Shown here: positions 1-5,785 of the stretch, one piece after another
Layout: each line of letters starts with the position of its first letter
Position numbering within the stretch: position 1 is the first letter of the stretch
Assembly: GCA_023420795.1 (NCBI GenBank)
Contig: JAEZVM010000189.1
Location: 1-7,087, forward strand
Length of the DNA stretch: 7,087 nucleotides
Direction: 5' to 3'
Origin: Pseudomonadota bacterium
Lineage (GTDB): Bacteria > Pseudomonadota > Gammaproteobacteria > Burkholderiales > Burkholderiaceae_D
Notes under the pieces: generated by a model
The model's database searches: none
What the model saw: the letters and a program-made list of their open reading frames with translations, nothing else
What the model was told of the DNA's origin: nothing
Program-made: the position numbers and the translations under genes

Positions 1-1
1 C

Positions 2-667
2 AACAACCTGTTCGAGGAGCTGGAAGGGCTGTTCCGCAGCTATTCGGAAACCGGTACCGGCCGCTCCCGCAAATACCTGCACGACGCCGGCGAAGCTGCG
101 CCCTACGACCAGGATCCCGGCACCTTCACGCCATGGGAAGATCTGCCGCCCGACACCGACCTGCTGTTCTACGAAGGCCTGCACGGCGCGGTCGTACATG
201 GCGATGTGAATATCGCGCAGCATCCGGATTTGCTGATCGGCGTGGTCCCGGTGATCAATCTCGAATGGATACAGAAGCTGTGGCGCGACAAGTCCAAGCG
301 CGGCTACTCGACCGAGGCGGTTACCGATACCATCCTGCGCCGCATGCCGGACTACATCAATTACATCTGCCCGCAGTTCACGCACACGCATGTCAATTTC
401 CAGCGCGTGCCCTGCGTCGATACGTCGAACCCGTTCATCGCGCGCGACATCCCCGCACCGGATGAGAGCTTCGTCGTGATCCGCTTCGCCAATCCGAAGG
501 GTATCGATTTCCCCTACCTGCTGAACATGATCAATGATTCCTTCATGTCACGCGCCAATACCATCGTCGTCCCGGGCGGGAAGATGGAACTGGCGATGCA
601 GCTCATTTTTACGCCGTTCATCTGGCGGATGATGGAGAGGAAAAAGAGGGCGTTGAGTGCCTATTAG
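2..667 (+). CDS. prkB: Phosphoribulokinase, PrkB type (5' end outside window)
   Basis: This enzyme phosphorylates ribulose 5-phosphate with ATP to ribulose 1,5-bisphosphate in the cytoplasm. The reading frame is open from base 2 and gives 221 residues to a TAG stop. The first 70 or so residues, with the P-loop, lie outside the window, assuming the usual length near 290. Visible hallmarks are LLFYEGLHG (residues 55-62, the Walker-B-like Glu at 58), NLEWIQKLWRD with K92, R95 and D96, R100, and R113-R114. These fall at the same relative spacing as E131, K165, R168, D169, R173 and R186/R187 of the Rhodobacter enzyme. The sequence also closely resembles my memory of Escherichia coli PrkB, for example the TFTPW, PDYINYI, VDTSNPF and VVPGGKM segments. 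No RuBisCO or other Calvin-cycle gene is visible, so autotrophy cannot be inferred. The family call is secure; the choice between PrkB and an autotrophic CbbP is not. Confidence 0.93.
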   Translation, partial: NNLFEELEGLFRSYSETGTGRSRKYLHDAGEAAPYDQDPGTFTPWEDLPPDTDLLFYEGLHGAVVHGDVNIAQHPDLLIGVVPVINLEWIQKLWRDKSKRGYSTEAVTDTILRRMPDYINYICPQFTHTHVNFQRVPCVDTSNPFIARDIPAPDESFVVIRFANPKGIDFPYLLNMINDSFMSRANTIVVPGGKMELAMQLIFTPFIWRMMERKKRALSAY

Positions 668-687
668 CCGGACGTGGGCTTGCTTTT

Positions 688-777
688 CCCATTCCTTATC
701 CTTGCGAGCGCAGCAAAGGGTCTCATCTGCTCGTACATTCGAGGAGCGTGAGATTCTTCACATTTGTCCGGAATAAC
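688..777. repeat. Degraded copy of an intergenic palindromic repeat (copy 1 of 3)
   Basis: The right part (750-777, starting GAGATTCTTCAC and ending CCGGAATAAC) lines up with the right arm of the clean copy at 3324-3402. The left part (CATTCC, then GCGAGCG, then GGGTCTC) lines up with its left arm but carries insertions and substitutions. The arms no longer pair well, so this looks like an old, decayed copy. It lies just after the phosphoribulokinase stop codon. Confidence 0.6.
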
Positions 778-798
778 AGATTAACTGCGACAGCGGAA

Positions 799-828
799 TT
801 GTCTGAAAGACGACCTTCTCGCTATAGT
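799..828 (+). promoter_or_regulatory. Candidate sigma70 promoter for the hybrid histidine kinase
   Basis: A -35-like TTGTCT (799-804) and a -10-like TATAGT (823-828) are separated by 18 bases. They match the consensus at 4 of 6 and 5 of 6 positions. Transcription would start near 835, giving a leader of about 130 bases before the kinase ATG at 965. The leader contains a short inverted repeat, GTAAC (850-854) and GTTAC (860-864). The rest of the 668-964 gap shows no gene. Confidence 0.42.
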
Positions 829-964
829 TTTGGCTGACTGATAGTAGTTGTAACGTCGTGTTACGATCTGGCATATCGGGACCATCCCAGCGCTACTCGG
901 TGACACGAGAAGATCGCTCTCCCGGAAGTTCTCCAGATTCGAAAGCTCTCCGGCCACGATAACC

Positions 965-3307
965 ATGAATCTCACCTTCGCGCAGCTCAACGGTATTCTC
1001 GGCATCGCCGATGACGCGATCATCTGCATCGATGGCGCGCAGAAGATCATCCTGTTCAACCAGGGTGCGGAGCGGGTATTCGGTTGGTCCGCGGAGGAAG
1101 CCGTCGGCCAGCACCTGCACCTGCTGTTGCCGGCGCGCTATCACCCGGGGCATGGCAGGCACATCGAGAGTTTCGACAAGTCGGGCCAGGCTGCGCGCAA
1201 GATGGCCGAGCGCGGCACCATTTTCGCGGTGCGCAAGGACGGCACGGAGTTTCCGGCGGAGGCCTCGATCTCCAAGCTGGAGGCGGATGGCCAGCGGATT
1301 TATACCGTTATCCTGCGTGACATCTCGATGCGCAAGGCATACGAGCGCGAGTTGGAGCAGGCGAAGGAAAAGGCCGAGGCGGCGATGCAGGCGAAAAGCA
1401 TGTTCCTCGCCAACATGAGCCACGAAATCCGCACACCGCTCAACGCGGTGATTGGCATGACCAGCCTGCTGCTGAACACACATATCGATGACGAGCAGCG
1501 CGACTACGCGGAAACCATTCGTGCCAGCAGCGAGGTGCTGCTGACCATCATCAACGACATTCTCGATTATTCGAAGATCGAGATCGGCAAGCTGGAGATC
1601 GAGCGCCAGCCGTTCGACCTGCGACGCTGCATCGAGGAGTCGCTCGATTTGCTCTCGTCGGACGCCGGCGAGAAGAACATCAATCTTGCATACTTCATCG
1701 ACGATAGCGTGCCGGCGGCGCTGGTCAGCGACGTGACGCGGCTTCGGCAGGTGCTGGTGATCCTGTTGTCGAATTCGATCAAGTTCACGCATCGCGGCGA
1801 AGTGGTGGTGTCGGTATCGGCGCGGCCGCTGGACGAGGTCCAGCACGATGTGCGGCATGAAGTGCATTTCTCGGTGAAGGATACCGGTATCGGCATTCCA
1901 CCGGAGCGGCTGACCGAACTATTCCAGGCTTTCATGCAGGTCGATGCATCGACCACGCGCAAGTATGGCGGCACGGGTCTTGGTCTTGCGATCAGCAAGC
2001 GGCTGACCGAGATCATGGGTGGCAGGATGTGGGTGGACAGCGAGGTTGGAGCCGGTTCGACCTTCCATTTCACGATCGTCGCCGAAGCCTCCGGTTCGCA
2101 GCTCGCGCAGAGTTTCTTGCAGGAGCGCTCGTCGGCGATGGCCGGCAAGCATGTGCTGATCGTCGATGACAACAGCACCAATCGCCGCATCCTGGTCAAG
2201 CAGGCGCTGCTGTGGGGCATGGTGCCGTCGGCGGCGGCATCGGCGATCGAGGCGCTGGACCTGGTGCGCCACGGCCATGCGTTCGATGTCGCGATCCTCG
2301 ACATGAGCATGCCGGAGATGGACGGCCTCGGACTGGCGCTCGAAATCCGCAAGTACCGCGACCCGCAGGCGCTGCCATTGATCATGCTGACTTCGGTCGC
2401 GCACCGGCCGCGCGATACCAAGATGACGCAGGTGCAGTTCGCCGCCTACCTGACCAAGCCGATCAAGCCGAATGCGCTGTTCGATGCGCTGCTACATTCG
2501 ATGCGCATCGAGCCCTTGCAGGCTGTCGTGCAGCGCCCGCGTACTGACACCGGCAAGCTGGCTGAAACGCTGCCGCTGCACATCCTTGTTGCCGAGGACA
2601 ACACCGTGAACCAGAAAGTGGTGCAGCAGCTGCTTGCCCATCTGGGATACCGCGCCGATGTGGTCGCCAACGGCGTCGAGGTGCTCGACGCGCTGGAGCG
2701 GCAAAACTATGACGTGGTGCTGATGGATGTGCAGATGCCGGAGATGGACGGGCTGGAGGCGACGCGCCGGCTGCGCGCGCGCTTCGGCGATGCGTCGCCG
2801 CGCGTGATTGCGATGACGGCGAACGCGATGCCCGGCGATCGCGAGAAATGCCTCGCGGCCGGCATGGATTCCTACGTGTCCAAACCGGTTGAGCTGGACG
2901 ATGTGCGCAGCGTGCTGGTGGCGGTCGCGCGCCCGGCAAGCACAATCGCGGAAGATACGGCAACCGTGATCGACCGTCGCCGCATCGATCAGTTGCTGGA
3001 GCTGCAGGACGAGAACAATCCGACCCTGGTTGCCGACATCATCCAGCTATTCATCAACGACTCGCCGAAACATTTGCAGAACATCGCGCGGGCGGTGACC
3101 AACAAGAATACGGAAGAACTGCTGTCGGCCAGCCATCGCTTCCTGTCGAGCATCGAGAACCTGGGCGTGCTGCGCATGCGCAAGCATTGCATGGAGCTGG
3201 AGCGGTTAGGCAGAGAGGGGAAAGTCGATGGTGCGCCGGAGTTGCTGGAAAACCTGAAGCGGGAGTTTGAGGTGGCGAGGCAGCATCTGCTGGCGCTGGC
3301 TGCCTGA
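965..3307 (+). CDS. Soluble hybrid sensor histidine kinase, PAS-HisKA-HATPase-REC-REC-HPt
   Basis: This 780-residue protein is a multistep phosphorelay sensor kinase. A PAS domain (about 5-125) is followed by a short coiled linker (125-145). The HisKA domain carries the phospho-acceptor H153 in MSHEIRTPLNAVIGM. The ATPase domain has N270 in the N box, DTGIGIP (306-312) and GGTGLGLAI (335-343). Receiver 1 (about 395-515) has D401/D402, D446, T476 and K498. Receiver 2 (about 538-655) has E544/D545, D588, T618 and K640. Both receivers look competent. The C-terminal 690-775 region is an HPt-like helical bundle with H724, but the usual Lys-Gly after the His is replaced. I see no signal peptide or membrane segment, so it should sense something in the cytoplasm. 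The ATG at 965 is the only plausible start after an in-frame TAA at 851-853. No strong ribosome binding site precedes it. No response regulator gene is adjacent, so its output partner is elsewhere. Confidence 0.95.
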   Translation: MNLTFAQLNGILGIADDAIICIDGAQKIILFNQGAERVFGWSAEEAVGQHLHLLLPARYHPGHGRHIESFDKSGQAARKMAERGTIFAVRKDGTEFPAEASISKLEADGQRIYTVILRDISMRKAYERELEQAKEKAEAAMQAKSMFLANMSHEIRTPLNAVIGMTSLLLNTHIDDEQRDYAETIRASSEVLLTIINDILDYSKIEIGKLEIERQPFDLRRCIEESLDLLSSDAGEKNINLAYFIDDSVPAALVSDVTRLRQVLVILLSNSIKFTHRGEVVVSVSARPLDEVQHDVRHEVHFSVKDTGIGIPPERLTELFQAFMQVDASTTRKYGGTGLGLAISKRLTEIMGGRMWVDSEVGAGSTFHFTIVAEASGSQLAQSFLQERSSAMAGKHVLIVDDNSTNRRILVKQALLWGMVPSAAASAIEALDLVRHGHAFDVAILDMSMPEMDGLGLALEIRKYRDPQALPLIMLTSVAHRPRDTKMTQVQFAAYLTKPIKPNALFDALLHSMRIEPLQAVVQRPRTDTGKLAETLPLHILVAEDNTVNQKVVQQLLAHLGYRADVVANGVEVLDALERQNYDVVLMDVQMPEMDGLEATRRLRARFGDASPRVIAMTANAMPGDREKCLAAGMDSYVSKPVELDDVRSVLVAVARPASTIAEDTATVIDRRRIDQLLELQDENNPTLVADIIQLFINDSPKHLQNIARAVTNKNTEELLSASHRFLSSIENLGVLRMRKHCMELERLGREGKVDGAPELLENLKREFEVARQHLLALAA

Positions 3308-3323
3308 TAACTATTCTTGGCCA

Positions 3324-3402
3324 GTCATTCCGAGCGAAGCGAGGGATCTCCAACAGTCGTATGCGCAGGACGCATGAGATTCCTCACTGCGTTCGGAATG
3401 AC
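3324..3402. repeat. Intergenic palindromic repeat (copy 2 of 3), possible bidirectional terminator
   Basis: Two 27-base arms (3324-3350 and 3376-3402) are inverted repeats matching at 23 of 27 positions, with a 25-base loop. The arms begin GTCATTCCGAGCGAAGCG and end CGTTCGGAATGAC. The element sits between the convergent kinase and thioesterase genes, where a transcript from either side would fold into a long hairpin. The GTCATTCC...GGAATGAC ends are typical of dispersed palindromic repeats common in bacterial chromosomes. Confidence 0.85.
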
Positions 3403-3424
3403 ATGTTGAAGCGGTAATGGGGGC

Positions 3425-3444
3425 TGCGGCACCCGCATGTTTTT
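3425..3444 (+). terminator. Weak intrinsic-terminator-like hairpin after the kinase gene
   Basis: A 5-bp stem TGCGG/CCGCA with a CAC loop (3425-3437) is followed by TG and five Ts (3440-3444) on the plus strand. It would act on kinase transcripts that pass the palindromic repeat. The stem is short, and it ends at the stop codon of the convergent thioesterase gene, so this is only a candidate. Confidence 0.28.
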
Positions 3445-3914
3445 CAGCTCGCCTCGGGCAGCGCGACTTCTCCCACGCCCTCCGAACCTTCCACCAGCGC
3501 CGGCATGTAGGCATCGATGAACTCTTCCGGCATCCGGCGCACCCGTCCGGTGCTCAGCTGGATGCAGACCAGGTCCCAGCGGCCGCGCAGGACGGTGACG
3601 CCGTCGGCGGGGCGGACGATCTGGAAGCGGCGCTCCATGCTCGCCTTCCCGTCGCCGCCGACCAGCCAGGTGCCGAGCATGAGCTGCTCTCCGACATACG
3701 TGGGCAGCAAGTAATCGTACGCACCGTGACGGATCGCCATCGCGCGGTCCAGTCGCCGGTAGTCGTCCAGGTTCAGGCCGAGATGCTCGGAATGCGACCA
3801 GGCGACCTGCTCGCACCACTTCACATAGACGGCATTGTTGGTGTGGTTGAGGCCGTCGATGTCGCCCTCCTGCGGGGCGACGGAAAGCATATGGGGGTTC
3901 GGATAATCCCACAT
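3444..3914 (-). CDS. Acyl-CoA thioesterase, 4HBT hotdog-fold family
   Basis: This 156-residue cytoplasmic protein resembles the 4-hydroxybenzoyl-CoA / YbgC / FadM-like thioesterases, which hydrolyse acyl-CoA thioesters. The diagnostic segment is GDIDGLNHTNNAVYVKW (17-33), the family pattern D-x-D-x-x-G/N-H-x-N-N-x-x-Y. D18 or D20 is the likely catalytic acid, followed by the long hotdog helix. MERRFQIV and DLVCIQL fit the later beta strands. Length is normal for a single hotdog domain. The ATG at 3914 is preceded by a good AGAGGAG site with about 8 bases of spacing, which supports this start. It begins 30 bases after the upp stop and is probably co-transcribed with it. The substrate cannot be told from sequence, and no known pathway links it to uracil salvage, so the pairing may be positional only. 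Confidence 0.88.
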   Translation of the reverse strand: MWDYPNPHMLSVAPQEGDIDGLNHTNNAVYVKWCEQVAWSHSEHLGLNLDDYRRLDRAMAIRHGAYDYLLPTYVGEQLMLGTWLVGGDGKASMERRFQIVRPADGVTVLRGRWDLVCIQLSTGRVRRMPEEFIDAYMPALVEGSEGVGEVALPEAS

Positions 3915-3944
3915 CCGCGTGGCTCCTCTGTGTGTGAGTCGAAT

Positions 3945-4595
3945 CTATTTCGTGCCGAACAGACGGTCTCCCGCGTCGCCCAGTCCGGGGACGATGTACG
4001 CATGGTCGTTCAGATGCGAATCGAGCGATGCGACATACACCTTCACATCCGGATGCGCCTTCTGGAACACCTGCACGCCCTCGGGCGCGGCGACCAGCGC
4101 TACGAACACGATCTGGTCGGCGCCAACGCCGCGTTTCTTCAGCACATCGACCGCATGCACCGCCGAATTGCCGGTCGCGAGCATCGGGTCGCACAGGATG
4201 AAGTGACGTTCGGCCAGGTCCGGCAAACGCACCAGGTATTCCACCGGCATATGCGTGTCCGGATCGCGATAGACGCCGATGTGGCCGACGCGTGCCGACG
4301 GCACCAGTTCCAGCAGGCCGTCGCTCATGCCGATGCCGGCGCGCAGAACCGGCACCACCACCAGCTTCTTGCCTGCGATGACCGGCGCGTCGATGATTTC
4401 CAGGGGCGTTTCGATGCGCATCGTCGTCAGCGGCAGGTCGCGCGTGATCTCGTAGCCCATCAGCAGCGTGATTTCGCGCAGCAGCTCGCGGAAGGTACGG
4501 GTGGACGTGTCCTTGTCGCGCATATGCGTCAGTTTGTGCTGGATCAGCGGGTGGTTGCAGATATACAGGTTGGGAAAGCGGGGATCTTGTTTCAT
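3945..4595 (-). CDS. upp: Uracil phosphoribosyltransferase
   Basis: Upp converts uracil and PRPP to UMP and pyrophosphate, the pyrimidine salvage step, in the cytoplasm. The 216-residue product is close to the usual length of about 208. It contains the PRPP-binding loop CDPMLATGNSA (135-145), the VPVLRAGIGM segment (81-90), and the C-terminal uracil-binding VPGLGDAGDRLFGT (202-215). The N-terminal NHPLIQHKLTHMRDKDTST is also typical of the family. Upstream of the ATG at 4595 is only a weak, close AGG (GATTAGGCA), so translation initiation may be modest. The gene is first in a two-gene minus-strand unit with the thioesterase. It diverges from the transglycosylase across a 443-base gap. I found no convincing promoter for it, nor a PyrR-type attenuator. 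Confidence 0.97.
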   Translation of the reverse strand: MKQDPRFPNLYICNHPLIQHKLTHMRDKDTSTRTFRELLREITLLMGYEITRDLPLTTMRIETPLEIIDAPVIAGKKLVVVPVLRAGIGMSDGLLELVPSARVGHIGVYRDPDTHMPVEYLVRLPDLAERHFILCDPMLATGNSAVHAVDVLKKRGVGADQIVFVALVAAPEGVQVFQKAHPDVKVYVASLDSHLNDHAYIVPGLGDAGDRLFGTK

Positions 4596-4756
4596 TGCCT
4601 AATCGTCAAAGTAGTTGTGTCGAAGCCTTGCTGCTTGAATGGCGCTCATATTAATGGTTTTCGAACAAAGTGGCGCCTTTTTACCGCATAGAAGAAGCGC
4701 TTCGCCCCAATCTGCTGCCAAACAGGCAAGGCTTGAAAATGGATGAGCGCAGAAAA
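4596..4756. other. upp-proximal half of the divergent intergenic region
   Basis: This part of the gap should hold the upp promoter on the minus strand, but I could not pick a -35/-10 pair with confidence. The reverse strand has an AT-rich patch around 4643-4662 that could contain a -10. AAGCCTTGC (4623-4631) and GCAAGGCTT (4726-4734) form a distant 9-base inverted repeat that may be chance. No gene is visible here. Confidence 0.4.
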
Positions 4757-4780
4757 GGAAATTGTATTTTTCAATTTCCT
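4756..4780. promoter_or_regulatory. Perfect 9-bp inverted repeat, possible operator
   Basis: AGGAAATTG (4756-4764) and CAATTTCCT (4772-4780) are exact reverse complements around a 7-base AT-rich spacer. The element lies about 37 bases upstream of the riboswitch aptamer, and its right arm overlaps the candidate -35 box of that transcript. The symmetry and placement fit a binding site for a dimeric regulator. A hairpin in a longer transcript is the alternative. No known regulator motif is recognised. Confidence 0.5.
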
Positions 4781-4804
4781 GTGAGAAATCAAAAAAGCTA
4801 TCCT
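4775..4804 (+). promoter_or_regulatory. Weak candidate promoter for the riboswitch-transglycosylase transcript
   Basis: TTTCCT (4775-4780) and TATCCT (4799-4804) are spaced by 18 bases, matching the sigma70 consensus at 3 of 6 and 4 of 6 positions. Transcription would start near 4811, a few bases before the aptamer's first stem. The position suits a riboswitch leader, but the boxes are poor. A promoter needing an activator or an alternative sigma factor is equally possible. Confidence 0.25.
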
Positions 4805-4816
4805 GTCTGAAACCGA

Positions 4817-4900
4817 CTCGAATTGGCAAACCAGCCGAAAGGCGGGGACGCAAAGCTTCTGGTCTAAGGGCTTCGCCTATGACAGCAGGGCTGCTTCGGG
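4817..4900 (+). ncRNA. Class I cyclic di-GMP riboswitch aptamer (GEMM-I)
   Basis: The RNA matches the GEMM-I consensus and the Vibrio cholerae Vc2 aptamer segment by segment. GGCAAACC (4825-4832) is followed by a hairpin with a GAAA tetraloop (4837-4840). Next come GGGGACGCAAAGC (4844-4856), TCTAAGG (4863-4869), a small GGC/GCC hairpin (4869-4877), and TATGACAGCAGGGCTGC (4878-4894). P1 can form between CTCGAA (4817-4822) and TTCGGG (4895-4900). The tetraloop hairpin has the same length as in Vc2. By alignment with Vc2, the ligand-contacting positions G20, A47 and C92 correspond to G4826, A4853 and C4894. G at the first of these is the c-di-GMP form; the Geobacter cGAMP-binding variants have A there. 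It precedes the lytic transglycosylase on the same strand and is best read as its control element. Whether ligand turns expression on or off is not clear from the sequence. Confidence 0.92.
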
Positions 4901-5038
4901 CAGCGATGTCGATTTGCTCGCTCTTCACTCGCCGCCTGCTTGAAAAAACGCGCCTTCGTCTTTCCCCCTCGTTTGCCTTCCCGGGATTTCCTGCGTGCCG
5001 CAGCAGCGGCAAGGACCGGTCCTGTTTGGGAGGAACAT
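4891..5038 (+). promoter_or_regulatory. Riboswitch expression platform and transglycosylase leader
   Basis: This leader joins the aptamer to the transglycosylase start. A GCTGC/GCAGC hairpin closed by TTCGG (4890-4904) overlaps the 3' strand of P1 and the ligand-contacting C4894, so it is mutually exclusive with the bound aptamer. Further on is a 6-bp hairpin, TGCCGC/GCGGCA with an AGCA loop (4996-5011), then the self-complementary AGGACCGGTCCT (5012-5023). The Shine-Dalgarno GGGAGG (5028-5033) sits 5 bases before the ATG. CTTCCCGG (4977-4984) could pair with TTGGGAGG (5026-5033) and hide it. No hairpin followed by a T-tract is evident, which favours translational or mRNA-level control over intrinsic termination. 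The pairings are read by eye and not energy-tested. Confidence 0.5.
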
Positions 5039-5773
5039 ATGTTCAACAAGAAATCACGCGTCGTAATGCGGCTTGCTACTGGCCTGACGGTTGCAGGGTT
5101 GCTAGGCGCCTGCGCCGGCCCGATGCCGTTTGCTTCCGGCAACGCCAACGAACAGGAGCAGCAGAGCGCCGGCACGCTTGCCGCCAAACCGAAGCGCATG
5201 CGTCCGACGACTGCGAGGGATATCCTCGCCGAATGGGGAACCTTCGGGCTTGCGCCCAAGGCTTTTCGGAAAAATCGCACGTCCAGGACCTTCGCGGCAG
5301 GCGATGTGCCGGCCATGCCCGAGTACACCCTGACGATACGGGAAATCATGGACGACGCCACCTGCCGCGCTTGCGAACAGAAACCGTATCACAGCATCGT
5401 GGAACAGGCGTCGAGCCGGCACGGCGTGCCTGCCGGACTGATCCATGCGGTCATCCAGAAGGAGTCCGGCTACAACCCTACCGCGACTTCGCGCAGGCGT
5501 GCGAAAGGACTGATGCAAGTCACGCCGGCCACAGGGCGCTTTGTCGGCGTGGAAAATAGCAAGCATTTGTACGACCCACACATCAACATCCACGCCGGTA
5601 CCGCCTATCTGAAATACCTGATGAGCAATCACGATACCGTCGATGAGGTGCTCGCCGCCTACAACGCGGGGCCGGGCAATGTGCGCAAGTACAAGGGCGT
5701 GCCGCCCTTCAGGGAGACGCGGCGCTATGTGGTCGATGTGAAAAAATTCTATGCATCGACCGTGAGGAAGTGA
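5039..5773 (+). CDS. Lipoprotein lytic transglycosylase, SLT domain, under c-di-GMP riboswitch
   Basis: This 244-residue protein should cleave the MurNAc-GlcNAc bond of peptidoglycan, leaving 1,6-anhydro-MurNAc. It has a lipoprotein signal peptide: basic start MFNKKSR, hydrophobic core, and lipobox LGAC with Cys at 25. The next residue is Ala, not Asp, which favours the periplasmic face of the outer membrane. Residues 26-113 form a linker of unknown role with C109 and C112 (CRAC). The family-1 SLT domain spans about 116-244, with the catalytic E142 in VIQKESGYNP, GLMQVTP (157-163) and AAYNAGPGNVRKY (206-218). The ATG at 5039 is chosen because GGGAGG lies 5 bases upstream and the signal peptide starts there; the longer open frame begins inside the leader. 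It is preceded by a GEMM-I riboswitch. It is smaller than Slt70 and MltD and resembles the MltC/EmtA catalytic core, but no specific name is justified. Confidence 0.93.
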   Translation: MFNKKSRVVMRLATGLTVAGLLGACAGPMPFASGNANEQEQQSAGTLAAKPKRMRPTTARDILAEWGTFGLAPKAFRKNRTSRTFAAGDVPAMPEYTLTIREIMDDATCRACEQKPYHSIVEQASSRHGVPAGLIHAVIQKESGYNPTATSRRRAKGLMQVTPATGRFVGVENSKHLYDPHINIHAGTAYLKYLMSNHDTVDEVLAAYNAGPGNVRKYKGVPPFRETRRYVVDVKKFYASTVRK

Positions 5774-5785
5774 GATGTGAGAAGC

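Noticed and set aside
2..667. Evidence for a Calvin-cycle (cbb) cluster
   Set aside because: Phosphoribulokinase is present, but no RuBisCO, CbbR or other cycle gene follows, and the protein looks like the PrkB type also found in non-autotrophs.
893..1867. A 324-codon open frame on the minus strand antisense to the kinase gene
   Set aside because: It is rich in Arg, His and Leu with no recognisable domain, and it mirrors the codon structure of a clearly real kinase on the other strand. GC-rich genes commonly leave such shadow frames.
3417..4691. A 424-codon plus-strand open frame across the thioesterase and upp genes
   Set aside because: Both minus-strand genes are unmistakable by motif. 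This frame is their antisense shadow, dominated by His, Arg, Gln and Val, without a domain or a good ribosome binding site.
4623..4734. Distant 9-base inverted repeat AAGCCTTGC / GCAAGGCTT flanking part of the upp leader
   Set aside because: The arms are 94 bases apart with no symmetrical structure between them. A match of this length can arise by chance in a 443-base gap.
4599..5012. A 137-codon minus-strand open frame in the divergent region
   Set aside because: It runs antisense through the riboswitch aptamer, shows no domain, and has no support beyond lacking stop codons.
4940..5038. Longer N-terminus for the transglycosylase
   Set aside because: The extra 33 residues would precede a complete lipoprotein signal peptide and would overlap the leader. 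The ATG at 5039 has a strong GGGAGG site 5 bases upstream.
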